Assembly (NCBI GenBank): GCA_003166955.1
Contig: PMUI01000113.1
Span: forward strand, 62,001-126,000
DNA length: 64,000 nucleotides
Reading direction: 5' to 3'
Source of the DNA: Acidobacterium sp.
GTDB lineage: Bacteria; Acidobacteriota; Terriglobia; Terriglobales; Acidobacteriaceae
Positions within the stretch are counted from its first letter, which is position 1; the number at the start of each line of letters is the position of its first letter. The notes beneath the pieces were generated by a model. It had not been told where the DNA came from. It was given only the letters and a program-made list of their open reading frames with translations, and ran no database searches. A program made the translations under genes and the position numbers. Below are positions 34,628 to 42,709 of this stretch, piece by piece.

Positions 34628-36220
34628 ATGGCTACTCTCGAACAAGCTACCGTTATCCTGCCGCGTGCTCCGCAGGGCGCGTTTCGCAATGAGCCGTTTA
34701 TCGACTTTTCGCAGCATGCGAATGCCCATGCGATGCGCGAGGCGCTGACGCGGGTCGGGGATCAACTCGGGCATGAGTATGCGCTGATCATTGGCGGGGA
34801 GCGGGTGAAGACCAGCGGGAAGATTGAGTCGCGGAATCCGGCGCGGCCGGCGCAGGTGGTTGGGGTGCATCAGAAGGCTGGGGCGGAGCATGCCGAGCTG
34901 GCGGTTGCGGCTGCTCTGAAGGCTTTTGAGACCTGGAAATTTGTTTCCGCGGAGGAGCGCGCGGCGCTGCTGCTGGGCGCGGTGGAAATCATTCGGGATC
35001 GGAAGTTCGATTTCTGCGCGTGGCTGACGTATGAGGTGGGGAAGAACTGGGCCGAGGCCGATGCAGACGTCGGCGAGACGATCGACTTTCTGGAGTTTTA
35101 TGCGCGGGAGGCGCTGCGGCTGGCCGGGGCGACGACGCCGATTCAGTATCCGGGCGAAAAGAATGAGCTGCTGTATATTCCGCTGGGCGTGGGCGCGGTG
35201 ATTTCGCCGTGGAATTTTCCGTTTGCGATTATGGCGGGGATGACGGCGGCGGCGATCGTGACGGGGAACACGGTGGTGCTGAAGCCGTCGAGCGATTCAC
35301 CGACGATTGCGGCGCGGTTCATGGAGGTTCTGGAAGAGGCGGGGCTGCCGCCGGGCGTGGTGAACTTCTGTCCTGGGTCGGGGGCTTCGTTTGGGAATGC
35401 TGTGGTCGCGCATCCGAAGACGCGGTTCATCGCGTTTACCGGGTCGAAGGAAGTGGGGCTCGACGTTCACGAGCGCGCGGCGAAGACGCAGCCGGGACAG
35501 ATCTGGATCAAGCGGACGATTCTGGAGATGGGCGGCAAGGACTCGATCATCGTGAGCGCGGATGCGGATTTCGACGCGGCGGTGGCGGGGGTGGTGGCGT
35601 CGGCGTTCGGGTTCAGCGGGCAGAAGTGCTCAGCGTGTTCGCGGGCGATTGTGGAGGAGCCGATTTACGACGCGTTTGTGGAGCGGCTGCGCGAGAAGGT
35701 GGCAGGGCTGACGGTCGGCGATCCGGCGGCGAACCCGAACATGGGGCCGGTGGTGAACGAGTCGGCGATGAAGAGCATTTTGGAGTATGCCGCGATCGGC
35801 GCAAAGGAAGGGCGGCTGGTGGCGGGCGGCAAGGCGGTCGAGACGCCGGACAAGGGATACTTTGTCGAGCCGACGGTGATTGTCGACGTTGCGCCGGATG
35901 CGCGGATCTCGCAGGAAGAGATTTTTGGGCCGGTGCTGGCGGTGATCAAGGCTCGGGATTTCGATCATGCGCTGGAGATTGCCAACAACACGGAGTTCGG
36001 GCTGACGGGTTCGGTGTACTCGACGGACCGCAGGAAACTGGACCACGCGCGGCGGGCGTATCACGTCGGGAATTTGTATTTCAACCGGAAGTGCACGGGC
36101 GCGATGGTGGGAGCGCATCCGTTTGGCGGGTTCAATATGTCGGGGACGGACTCGAAGGCGGGCGGGGCGGATTATTTGCTGCTGTTCACGCAGGCTAAGT
36201 CGGTGGGGGAAAAGCTCTAG
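34628..36220 (+). CDS. pruA: L-glutamate gamma-semialdehyde (P5C) dehydrogenase
   Basis: This 530-residue NAD-dependent aldehyde dehydrogenase oxidises glutamate semialdehyde, formed from proline or arginine, to glutamate. The NAD fold carries GVISPWNFP-like 'GAVISPWNFPFAIMAG' and TGSKEVG. The catalytic Glu is in ILEMGGKD and the catalytic Cys in FSGQKCSACSR. The 'FxxGQKCSACSR' form and the length are typical of RocA/PruA single-domain enzymes. No proline dehydrogenase (putA domain or prodh gene) is adjacent. Third codon positions are strongly G-rich, unlike the C-rich genes at 13-30 kb. Confidence 0.9.
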   Translation: MATLEQATVILPRAPQGAFRNEPFIDFSQHANAHAMREALTRVGDQLGHEYALIIGGERVKTSGKIESRNPARPAQVVGVHQKAGAEHAELAVAAALKAFETWKFVSAEERAALLLGAVEIIRDRKFDFCAWLTYEVGKNWAEADADVGETIDFLEFYAREALRLAGATTPIQYPGEKNELLYIPLGVGAVISPWNFPFAIMAGMTAAAIVTGNTVVLKPSSDSPTIAARFMEVLEEAGLPPGVVNFCPGSGASFGNAVVAHPKTRFIAFTGSKEVGLDVHERAAKTQPGQIWIKRTILEMGGKDSIIVSADADFDAAVAGVVASAFGFSGQKCSACSRAIVEEPIYDAFVERLREKVAGLTVGDPAANPNMGPVVNESAMKSILEYAAIGAKEGRLVAGGKAVETPDKGYFVEPTVIVDVAPDARISQEEIFGPVLAVIKARDFDHALEIANNTEFGLTGSVYSTDRRKLDHARRAYHVGNLYFNRKCTGAMVGAHPFGGFNMSGTDSKAGGADYLLLFTQAKSVGEKL

Positions 36221-36241
36221 CCGGTAGCCGGTAGCTGGCCG
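36221..36241. repeat. CCGGTAG heptamer array
   Basis: CCGGTAG CCGGTAG CTGGCCG starts immediately after the stop codon TAG (36218-36220), which itself is in phase with the unit. A related inverted stretch (ACTACCGGCC, then GGCTACCGGC) lies at 37003-37027. Confidence 0.7.
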
Positions 36242-36350
36242 TCTCACCAGACCGGCGCTGGTTTGCGGCTCGAAACTTCCGGATTATCTACCCGGAACGC
36301 GCAGATCGCCTCGGCCCAAAGCTCCGGCCCTGGCCATGCTGCCTCCCGAG

Positions 36351-36866
36351 TCAGCCATTCGTTTCCAAAAGGGAGTCAAGATTTTCGTTGATGGTCTGCG
36401 CTACCTCCTCAATCGAGGTCTGCTGACTCAATTCCCGAACCTCGGCGCTGTTCGCCGCTTTCTCCGCTCCCACCCGCTGTGCGATCTGCCTGTCCATCTT
36501 CAGAACCGCGGTGATCTCCTTTTCCGCGAGAATCAGTATCTGGAGCACAAGATGATCGCGCTCTTCCGCCCTCCGTCCCAGACGAGCCTGCCGCATCAAA
36601 ATGAAACTCGCCAGGAAGATCGCCTCCATAGCGACAATCGTTCCGAGCAGAGAGAAGGGCGATGGGTCAAAGTGCGAAGGCCCGGGAAGCACGTTCCACC
36701 CAATCCAAACGACAAAGAGCGAAAGATGGACGCCGACGAAACCGAAGCTGCCAATGAACATGGCAATGTTGTCTCCCAGACGCTCGCTTTTGGTGCGCTT
36801 CGCCAGGAACTCCTGTTCGTGCTTCGTGATGAGGTCAATGTGCTCCTCAATGTGACTCTGTGGCAT
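36351..36866 (-). CDS. DUF1003 membrane protein
   Basis: This 171-residue protein shows the DUF1003 pattern: SERLGDNIAMFIGSFGFV with a first helix, a short loop with 'FDPSPFSLLGTIV', a second helix, then ILMRQARLGRRAEERD. The C-terminal 70 residues form a charged helix. DUF1003 function is unknown; it is a small two-helix inner membrane protein. The start is uncertain. I use the ATG at 36866 just before SHIEEHIDLI, but protein-like sequence continues upstream in frame (TEEIRALLESSGAEPER) without a good ATG. The 250 bp upstream also hold a GCCGGTAGC-type repeat. Confidence 0.75.
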   Translation of the reverse strand: MPQSHIEEHIDLITKHEQEFLAKRTKSERLGDNIAMFIGSFGFVGVHLSLFVVWIGWNVLPGPSHFDPSPFSLLGTIVAMEAIFLASFILMRQARLGRRAEERDHLVLQILILAEKEITAVLKMDRQIAQRVGAEKAANSAEVRELSQQTSIEEVAQTINENLDSLLETNG

Positions 36867-37116
36867 GTAGCCCCCAACTTGGCTAAGATGCCCAGGGCCG
36901 GGCGCCAGTAACCGCGAAAAGTCTTGAGACCGCTCCGGCTCAGCGCCACTTGACTCCAGGAGAGCGCGGATTTCTTCCGTTAGAGAAGCGCGCTTCGCTA
37001 CAACTACCGGCCACAGGCTACCGGCTGTGAGTTGGGCGAGAGAAGCCGGAGGCGCTGCGCAGAGAACGAGCCACAGCGCCCCGCAAGAGAGCGCACCGTC
37101 AGGGAAGCGGCCCCGA

Positions 37117-37773
37117 CTACATGCCTTGCATGATCTGGTCGCCGACCGCCTGCGCGGCTTCGGCCAGGATGCGATGGTGGATGGTGAACAGAGCCAGTTC
37201 CAGACGATCGGAGACGCCGGTCTTGTCGTAAATGCTGCGCAGGTAGTTTTTGATGACCTGCTCCGTGGTGCTGAGGCGGACGGCGATCTCCTTGTTCTTG
37301 CAGCCCTGGACGATGAGCGCGACGATCTTGAGCTCCTTGGGCGTGAGGCGATCACGGACGCGGGAGCCGACGGTATCGTCGTCGGTGCCGGGAGTATCGA
37401 CGCCGGGAGCGCGTACGTTACGCTCGCCCGCACTGACGTGACGGACGCACTCGATGAGAGCCGGGCCGGTCACGTTACGATGGGCGGCGCCTTGCACGCC
37501 GGTGTTGAACCAGGGCTGGACCGGTTCGCCATTTTCTGCAATGACGATGGCACGGCTGCCCGCGGCGGCGACGCGCGGAATGAGCGCCTGAGGATCGAGT
37601 TTGAGAGCCGACGCGAAAATGAGGGTCGCGCCACGGAAGGTGTCGAGAGCGGGATAGAGGCGGTCAGCCTCGGCGCACTGTGCAATGATGCGGAAGTCAT
37701 CTTCCATGGCCAGAATTTTGGCGGTTCCGGCTCTGTAGATGGCCTGGTTGTCAGCAAGAATCAGCTTGTTCAT
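37117..37773 (-). CDS. LuxR-type regulator with a receiver domain lacking the phospho-Asp
   Basis: This 218-residue protein has an N-terminal receiver-like domain (MNKLILADNQAIYRAGTAKI) and a C-terminal LuxR helix-turn-helix (LTPKELKIVALIVQGCKNKE and TTEQVIKNYLRSIYDKTG). In NarL-type proteins the third strand ends in a phosphorylated Asp; here it reads LIFASALKLD near residues 51-60, so Ala or Ser occupies that place. The acidic pair is also reduced to Asp-Asn. It is probably a phosphorylation-independent regulator. The ATG at 37773 has GGAG upstream. It is divergent from the receiver-TrxR gene, and the 445-bp gap holds a CRP/FNR-like palindrome, so shared control is plausible. Confidence 0.85.
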   Translation of the reverse strand: MNKLILADNQAIYRAGTAKILAMEDDFRIIAQCAEADRLYPALDTFRGATLIFASALKLDPQALIPRVAAAGSRAIVIAENGEPVQPWFNTGVQGAAHRNVTGPALIECVRHVSAGERNVRAPGVDTPGTDDDTVGSRVRDRLTPKELKIVALIVQGCKNKEIAVRLSTTEQVIKNYLRSIYDKTGVSDRLELALFTIHHRILAEAAQAVGDQIMQGM

Positions 37774-38218
37774 TTTGCTCCGCTTCCTCAAAAATGGTGC
37801 GTCGCCGGGTAACACCGGAGACTTGTGGGTGGGAGCGCGTTCAAAACGGGAACGCGCCAGAATGGTCATCGTGCCCAGGAACAGAATCCGCTCGTGTGTC
37901 TTCTGGTGAACACATCGAGTGCCACAACATGGCTCGCTTGAACGATGGAACTGCGCCGGCGTGTGTCCGGGAAGGTGCCGGTCGATGACTTGGGTGTTGC
38001 CATCATTCAGGGACAAAAGTAACCCGCAAATAGCCAAAGGTCCTGTGACGGCCGTCACGGGTCTTGTAACCGGTCCTGAAGCAAAGAGAAGGGGTTACGC
38101 GTTCGAGGGTGGCACGCCGGTTGTGGAAATCTGTCCCGATCCGGTACAAAGGGGGCCATTCGCGGAGAAGCGGGCGGGGCCTGTAAGTTAGTAGAGGAGC
38201 TTTGTAAGGAGCGGGAAT
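37774..38218. other. Long divergent regulatory region
   Basis: This is a 445-bp gap between the LuxR-type gene and the receiver-TrxR gene. Apart from the CRP/FNR-like palindrome (38044-38059) and a strong ribosome binding site (AAGGAG at 38206-38211) I see no gene in it. Its length is unusual for this gene-dense window. Confidence 0.6.
38044..38059. promoter_or_regulatory. CRP/FNR-family operator-like palindrome
   Basis: TGTGACGGCCGTCACG contains the perfect 14-bp palindrome GTGACGGCCGTCAC and fits TGTGA-N6-TCACA with one mismatch, the consensus for CRP-type regulators. It lies 160 bp upstream of the receiver-TrxR start and 271 bp upstream of the divergent LuxR-type start. Binding is inferred from the motif only. 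Confidence 0.55.
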
Positions 38219-39871
38219 ATGGCCAGGCCGATCATCCTTGCTGTGGACGACGATGCCAGCGTGCTGGAAGCCGTAGTGCAGGATCTGCGCAGGAAATATG
38301 GGGAAAAGTACCGGATCCTGCGTGCCGGATCGGGACAGGCGGCGCTGGACACGTGCGCGCAGCTGAAGGAGCGCGGCGACGTGGTGGCGCTGATCGTGTC
38401 GGATCAGCGGATGCCGGGGATGGCGGGGGTGGAGCTGCTGGAGCGGATGCAGGTGATATATCCACAGGCGCGGCGGGTGCTGCTGACGGCGTACGCGGAC
38501 ACGGAGGCGGCGATCCGGGCGATCAACACGGCGCGGATTCACTATTACCTGACCAAGCCGTGGGATCCACCGGAGGAACGGCTGTATCCGGTGCTGGACG
38601 ATCTGCTGGAGGAGTGGAACCAGGGGTTCAAGCCGCCGTTCGAGGGGATCCGCGTGGTGGGGCCGCGGTACGGGCTGCGGGATTACCAGGTGCGGAATTT
38701 TCTGTCGCGGAACCAGGTGCCGTATGTGTGGCTCGACCCGGAGCGGGACGATCAGGCGGTGGAGTTGCTGCGGAAGTTTGGAGTGGACGACAGCAAGCTG
38801 CCGGTGGTGCTGTTTCCTGACGGGACGGCGCTGGTGCAGCCGCAGGACGGCGAGCTGGCAGAGCGGGTGGGGCTGCGGACACAGGCAAAGCAGGAATTCT
38901 ACGATCTGGTGGTGGCGGGCGCGGGGATGGCGGGGTTGGCGGCGGCGGTGTATGGCGCTTCAGAGGGATTGAAAACCCTTGTGCTGGAGCCTGAAGCTCC
39001 AGGAGGGCAGGCGGGGAGCAGCTCGCGGATCGAGAACTACCTGGGATTTCCGCGGGGAGTGAGCGGGGAGCGGCTGGCGCGGGACGCGTACGATCAGGCG
39101 CGGAAGTTTGGGGCAGAGTTCATCACGCAGCGGGCGACGACGATCAACGGCGAAGGGCAGTACCGGAAGGTGCGGTTGGGCAACGGGGCGGAGGTTTCGT
39201 GCCGGGTGGGGCTGATTGCGGTGGGGGTTTGTTATCGCAAGATTGAGGCAGCGGGGATTCAACGGCTGACGGGCTCGGGGGTCTACTATGGCGCGTCGCC
39301 GGCCGAGGCGCAGTCGTGCAAGGACGAGGACGTGTATGTGGTGGGCGGGGCGAATTCGGCAGGGCAGGCGGCGATGAACTTCGCGCGGGTGGCGAAACAG
39401 GTGACGATGCTGGTGCGCGGGGATTCGCTGGAGAAGAGTATGTCGAAATATCTCATCGATCAGATCGCTGGAACATCGAATATCAAGGTGGAAACGCGGA
39501 GCGAGATCGTGGAAGCGATGGGAGACGGCCATCTGGAGAGTGTGAAGATCCGGACGCCGCAGGGGGAAGAAGTGCGGCCGGCGTCTTCGTTATTCCTGTT
39601 TATCGGGGCGGCTCCGCAGACGGACTGGCTGCCGGAGAGCGTGATGCGCGATCCGAACGGGTTTGTGTTGTCGGGGCGCGAGCTGCGCGTCGAGGGGCAG
39701 ATGCCGAAGAGCTGGAAAGAGGATCGGGAGCCGTATCTGCTGGAGACGTCGCTGCCGGGAGTATTCGTGGCGGGCGATGTGCGGCATGGATCGGTGAAGC
39801 GTGCGGCCACGGCGGTGGGCGAAGGTTCGATGGCGGTGCAACTGATGCACCAATATTTGGCGCAGTTCTAA
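38219..39871 (+). CDS. Receiver domain fused to thioredoxin reductase-like flavoprotein
   Basis: This is a 550-residue three-part protein. Residues 1-130 are a receiver with Asp10-12, phospho-acceptor Asp62 (IVSDQRMPG), Thr90 and Lys113 all present. Residues about 142-225 resemble a thioredoxin/glutaredoxin fold without cysteines. Residues 227-550 are a TrxR-like domain with FAD motif GAGMAG (233-238) and NADPH motif GGANSAGQAA. The redox CxxC of TrxR is replaced: the matching region reads VYYGASPAEAQSC. So it can bind FAD and NAD(P)H but cannot reduce thioredoxin in the usual way. A kinase gene follows after 13 bp. I infer a phosphorylation-controlled or NAD(P)H-sensing switch. AAGGAG precedes the start. 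Confidence 0.88.
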   Translation: MARPIILAVDDDASVLEAVVQDLRRKYGEKYRILRAGSGQAALDTCAQLKERGDVVALIVSDQRMPGMAGVELLERMQVIYPQARRVLLTAYADTEAAIRAINTARIHYYLTKPWDPPEERLYPVLDDLLEEWNQGFKPPFEGIRVVGPRYGLRDYQVRNFLSRNQVPYVWLDPERDDQAVELLRKFGVDDSKLPVVLFPDGTALVQPQDGELAERVGLRTQAKQEFYDLVVAGAGMAGLAAAVYGASEGLKTLVLEPEAPGGQAGSSSRIENYLGFPRGVSGERLARDAYDQARKFGAEFITQRATTINGEGQYRKVRLGNGAEVSCRVGLIAVGVCYRKIEAAGIQRLTGSGVYYGASPAEAQSCKDEDVYVVGGANSAGQAAMNFARVAKQVTMLVRGDSLEKSMSKYLIDQIAGTSNIKVETRSEIVEAMGDGHLESVKIRTPQGEEVRPASSLFLFIGAAPQTDWLPESVMRDPNGFVLSGRELRVEGQMPKSWKEDREPYLLETSLPGVFVAGDVRHGSVKRAATAVGEGSMAVQLMHQYLAQF

Positions 39872-39884
39872 GGACAAGGAGCAG

Positions 39885-41327
39885 ATGGCAGGCACGACGG
39901 CGGAGGCCCAGACAAGATCGGTCACACAGCAGGAGCTGTCGCAGCTCATTCGCCGGATACCGGTTCTCAGCAAGCTGAAGGACGAAGACCTCGGCTGCCT
40001 GGGCCCGGTGGAGCTGATCGAGGCGCCGGCGGGGACGATGCTGATTGAGCAGGGCGCGGGGATTCGGGGATTCGGGATGATCCTCGAGGGCGAAGTGCGC
40101 GCGACGCGCGTCGAGATCAATGGCAGCGAGACGCCGCTGGCCGTCTACCAGGACGGCGACACGTTTGGCGAGGCGCCGCTGCTGCTGGGCTACAAGAAGA
40201 CCGGAGTGCGGTGCGTGGTGACGCGGCCGTTGCGGATGCTGCTGGTGAGCGAGGAAGGCTTCTGGCGGCTGATGGCCACCTGCCCCAACGTGCGGCAAGG
40301 GGTGCTGGCCACCGCGGCGCAGAGGATCCATTCATTCCAGGCGACGACGCTGCATCGCGAAAAGCTGATTTCGCTGGGGACGCTGGCGGCGGGGCTGATG
40401 CACGAGCTGAACAATCCCGGCTCGGCGGCGAAGCGATCGGCAGCGCAACTGCGGGAGAATCTGACCAAGCTGCAGGAGCTGAGCATGCGCTTCTGCAAAT
40501 CGCCGCTGACGCCGGAACAGGCGACGTGCCTGCTGGAATTGCAGCAGGAAGTGCTGGCTCTGGAGAAGCCGAAGCCGCTGAGCAGCATGGAAGAGGCGGA
40601 CGCGGAAGAAGAGCTGGGCACGTGGCTGGAGAGCATCGGCGTAAACAACGCCTGGAAGCTGGCTCCGACGCTGGTGGCGGCGGGCTGGCGGCGCAACGAC
40701 GTGGTGTGCGCGCAGGAGGCGTTCCCGGGCGAGACGCTGCAGGTGGCGCTGAGCTGGCTGGAAGCGCTGATTTCGGCGATGCAGCAGCTGACGACGATCG
40801 AAGAGAGCATCAGCCGCGTGACGGATTTGGTGATCGCGGTGAAGAAGTACGCGTACGAAGACAAGAGCGGCGAACACCTCATCGACGTGCACGAGAGCAT
40901 TCAGAGCACGCTGACGATTCTGGGGCACAAATTCCGGCACAAACAACTGGTGGTGGAAAAGGAATTTGCGGCGGATCTGCCGAAGGTGAAGACGCGGGGC
41001 ACGGGGCTGAGCCAGGTGTGGACGAACCTGCTGGACAACGCGACCGATGCGGCTCCGGAGGGATCGAAGGTCCGCATCCGGACGTGGGCGGAGGATGGCA
41101 AGGTCTGCGTGGGCATTGCCGATGAGGGCGGGGGGATTGCGCCGGAGATTCGGGAGCAGGTTTTTCAGCCGTTCTACACGACCAAGCCGCCGGGGGTGGG
41201 GACGGGGCTGGGGCTGGACATCGCGAAGCGCATCGTGACGGCGCAGTACAACGGGACGATTGGGTTCAGCTCGGAACCTGGGCGGACGGAGTTTGTGGTA
41301 AAGCTGCCGGTGGAGTCGTGCACTTAG
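39885..41327 (+). CDS. Histidine kinase with N-terminal cNMP-binding-type domain
   Basis: This 480-residue soluble protein has a cyclic-nucleotide-binding-type beta-roll at about 20-140 (MILEGEVRATRV and DGDTFGEAPLL). A kinase core follows: His173 in LAAGLMHELNNP, the N box NLLDNATDAA, the G1 box ADEGGGIAP, an F-box FQPFYTTKPPGVG and the G2 GTGLGLDIA. There are no membrane helices, so it senses an internal signal. The beta-roll lacks an obvious phosphate-binding Arg in its cassette (FGEAPLLLGYKKTG), so the ligand may not be cAMP. It is co-transcribed with the receiver-TrxR gene, its obvious phosphotransfer partner. AAGGAG lies just upstream. Confidence 0.88.
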   Translation: MAGTTAEAQTRSVTQQELSQLIRRIPVLSKLKDEDLGCLGPVELIEAPAGTMLIEQGAGIRGFGMILEGEVRATRVEINGSETPLAVYQDGDTFGEAPLLLGYKKTGVRCVVTRPLRMLLVSEEGFWRLMATCPNVRQGVLATAAQRIHSFQATTLHREKLISLGTLAAGLMHELNNPGSAAKRSAAQLRENLTKLQELSMRFCKSPLTPEQATCLLELQQEVLALEKPKPLSSMEEADAEEELGTWLESIGVNNAWKLAPTLVAAGWRRNDVVCAQEAFPGETLQVALSWLEALISAMQQLTTIEESISRVTDLVIAVKKYAYEDKSGEHLIDVHESIQSTLTILGHKFRHKQLVVEKEFAADLPKVKTRGTGLSQVWTNLLDNATDAAPEGSKVRIRTWAEDGKVCVGIADEGGGIAPEIREQVFQPFYTTKPPGVGTGLGLDIAKRIVTAQYNGTIGFSSEPGRTEFVVKLPVESCT

Positions 41328-41387
41328 GGATAGTAGCGGCACATCGTTGTTCGTCAACGATCAGTCAATGATTAAACACGAGAGGAG

Positions 41388-41837
41388 ATGCGCATGAAGA
41401 ATGTGCTGCTCGTAACAGCGGTTCTGCTGTCACTCTCTCCCGGAGGACTCGGTCAGGCAGCCGAGAGAGTCAGCGTAACGTTCGCGACTCAGGACGACGA
41501 TAAGGCCGGGAATACGCAGGTCCAGGATCATCTGGTCTGCGACCACCACGATGTAGCGACGCTGATCTGTTGTAATGCCAATCAGGACAGCGATCACTGG
41601 AACGTCACCACGACGACTGCTCGCGATATGACTATCGTCGAGCCCTTCCAGAAGGGCCGCCTGGCGGGATGCCATTTCGTATTTGGCATGAAGGCGGCCG
41701 GGAACGATACGTGGAAGGTGATTCCATCCCTCACCATCTACTATGACGGAAGCAGGGAGGACTGGCACTTCCCCAACACCGTGCTCAAGTCGGATAAAAC
41801 TCCTACAAGTAAGACTTTTGACTTACCCCACCAATGA
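41388..41837 (+). CDS. Small exported protein of unknown function
   Basis: This 149-residue protein has a Sec signal (MRMKNVLLVTAVLLSLSPGGLG, cut near GQAAE). The mature part is acidic and beta-rich, with four Cys (VCDHHD, ICCNAN and GCHFVF) that could form disulfides in the periplasm. No family is recognised. It begins 60 bp after the kinase gene on the same strand and ends in a heptamer array and terminator, so it may be the third gene of the redox-signalling unit. Confidence 0.6.
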   Translation: MRMKNVLLVTAVLLSLSPGGLGQAAERVSVTFATQDDDKAGNTQVQDHLVCDHHDVATLICCNANQDSDHWNVTTTTARDMTIVEPFQKGRLAGCHFVFGMKAAGNDTWKVIPSLTIYYDGSREDWHFPNTVLKSDKTPTSKTFDLPHQ

Positions 41838-41842
41838 GAAAA

Positions 41843-41870
41843 CAGGCAATAGGGAATAGGGAATAGGAAC
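41843..41870. repeat. TAGGGAA heptamer array
   Basis: CAGGCAA TAGGGAA TAGGGAA TAGGAAC begin 5 bp after the stop codon at 41835-41837. Confidence 0.85.
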
Positions 41871-41874
41871 AGCG

Positions 41875-41907
41875 CGGCAGCCGGAGCAGCTGCCGTTCTT
41901 GTTCTTT
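41875..41907 (+). terminator. Rho-independent terminator
   Basis: Stem CGGCAGC / GCTGCCG with a seven-base loop, followed by TTCTTGTTCTTT. It would end the transcript running from the receiver-TrxR gene through 41837. Confidence 0.65.
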
Positions 41908-42089
41908 CAGGCGGAGAGTGGCCCGGTCGATGCATTACCTGAATTTTGCGATGTCCCATCCCTATTTTCGACCTGGCCTAAAAAATTTCTTTAAGTCGAA
42001 CCCAATGCCTTGCAAATTTGGCTGGAGCACAACAGCATCCACAAATGCTCCGCCGTTGCCGACTGCGATACGGCGCTTTGTGGGCCCAC

Positions 42090-42515
42090 TCAGGCGGCGC
42101 GGGCGAGCCAACTCTTCATGGTGCTGGCGTCGACGAGGCCGGCTTGCTGGAACTGCAGATTGCCGCGCGAGAAGACGGCGAAATTCGGAATGCCCTGGAC
42201 GTTGTAGCGGGCGGCGAGTTCGGGGAACTGCTCGGTGTCGACCTTGAGGACGACGGCCTGGCCTGCGAGGTCGTGGGCGACCTGGGCCACATGCGGTGCG
42301 GCCATGCGGCAGGGGCCGCACCAGGCTGCCCAGAAATCGACGAAGATGGGGACTTTGCTGTCGCGGACGATCTCGTCGAACTCCGCGGTGCTGACGGCCA
42401 GAGGCTCGGCGATGGGAGGCAGCGGCTGCTTGCAGGCGCCGCAGCGGCCCGTGTCGGCGAGGTGATTGGCGGGGATTCGGTTGGGTTTTCCGCAGGACGG
42501 ACAGTTTCGGATCAT
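42090..42515 (-). CDS. trxC: Thioredoxin 2 (zinc-finger thioredoxin)
   Basis: This 141-residue cytoplasmic disulfide reductase begins with a zinc ribbon (Cys5-x2-Cys8 and Cys25-x2-Cys28) typical of TrxC. The thioredoxin fold follows, with the active site WCGPC at 65-69 and the cis-Pro loop GIPNFAVF. E. coli TrxC is induced by oxidative stress; regulation here is not visible. It lies opposite the receiver-TrxR/kinase unit and about 2.2 kb from the TrxR-like domain, a suggestive but unproven link. The 252 bp between it and 41837 hold only the repeat and terminator listed. Confidence 0.93.
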   Translation of the reverse strand: MIRNCPSCGKPNRIPANHLADTGRCGACKQPLPPIAEPLAVSTAEFDEIVRDSKVPIFVDFWAAWCGPCRMAAPHVAQVAHDLAGQAVVLKVDTEQFPELAARYNVQGIPNFAVFSRGNLQFQQAGLVDASTMKSWLARAA

Positions 42516-42567
42516 CGCCTTATATGGATGCAGCAGTCTCGGTTTTGGGATCAGGGACCGGGGAGCA

Positions 42568-42602
42568 GAGTTTAGAGTTTAGCGGTCCGGCGTCCAGCGC
42601 TA
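42568..42602. repeat. Degenerate heptamer array
   Basis: GAGTTTA GAGTTTA GCGGTCC GGCGTCC AGCGCTA: five 7-bp units between trxC and the PadR gene. The part GTCCGGCGTCCAGCG resembles the array at 54584-54611. Confidence 0.6.
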
Positions 42603-42643
42603 AGTGTTTGCGAACTATGATGGCGGCAAAGGCCTTCCAGAAA

Positions 42644-42673
42644 GATATATTTTATGGTTTGATATAAGATATA
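42644..42673. promoter_or_regulatory. Candidate PadR operator: GATATA direct repeats
   Basis: Three copies of GATATA (42644, 42661, 42668) sit in an AT-rich island 37-66 bp upstream of the PadR start, in otherwise GC-rich DNA. PadR proteins commonly repress their own promoter through AT-rich sites, so this is the likely operator and promoter. Confidence 0.4.
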
Positions 42674-42709
42674 GCTTACGATACAGTCACGCTAGAAAGG
42701 AAAATTACT

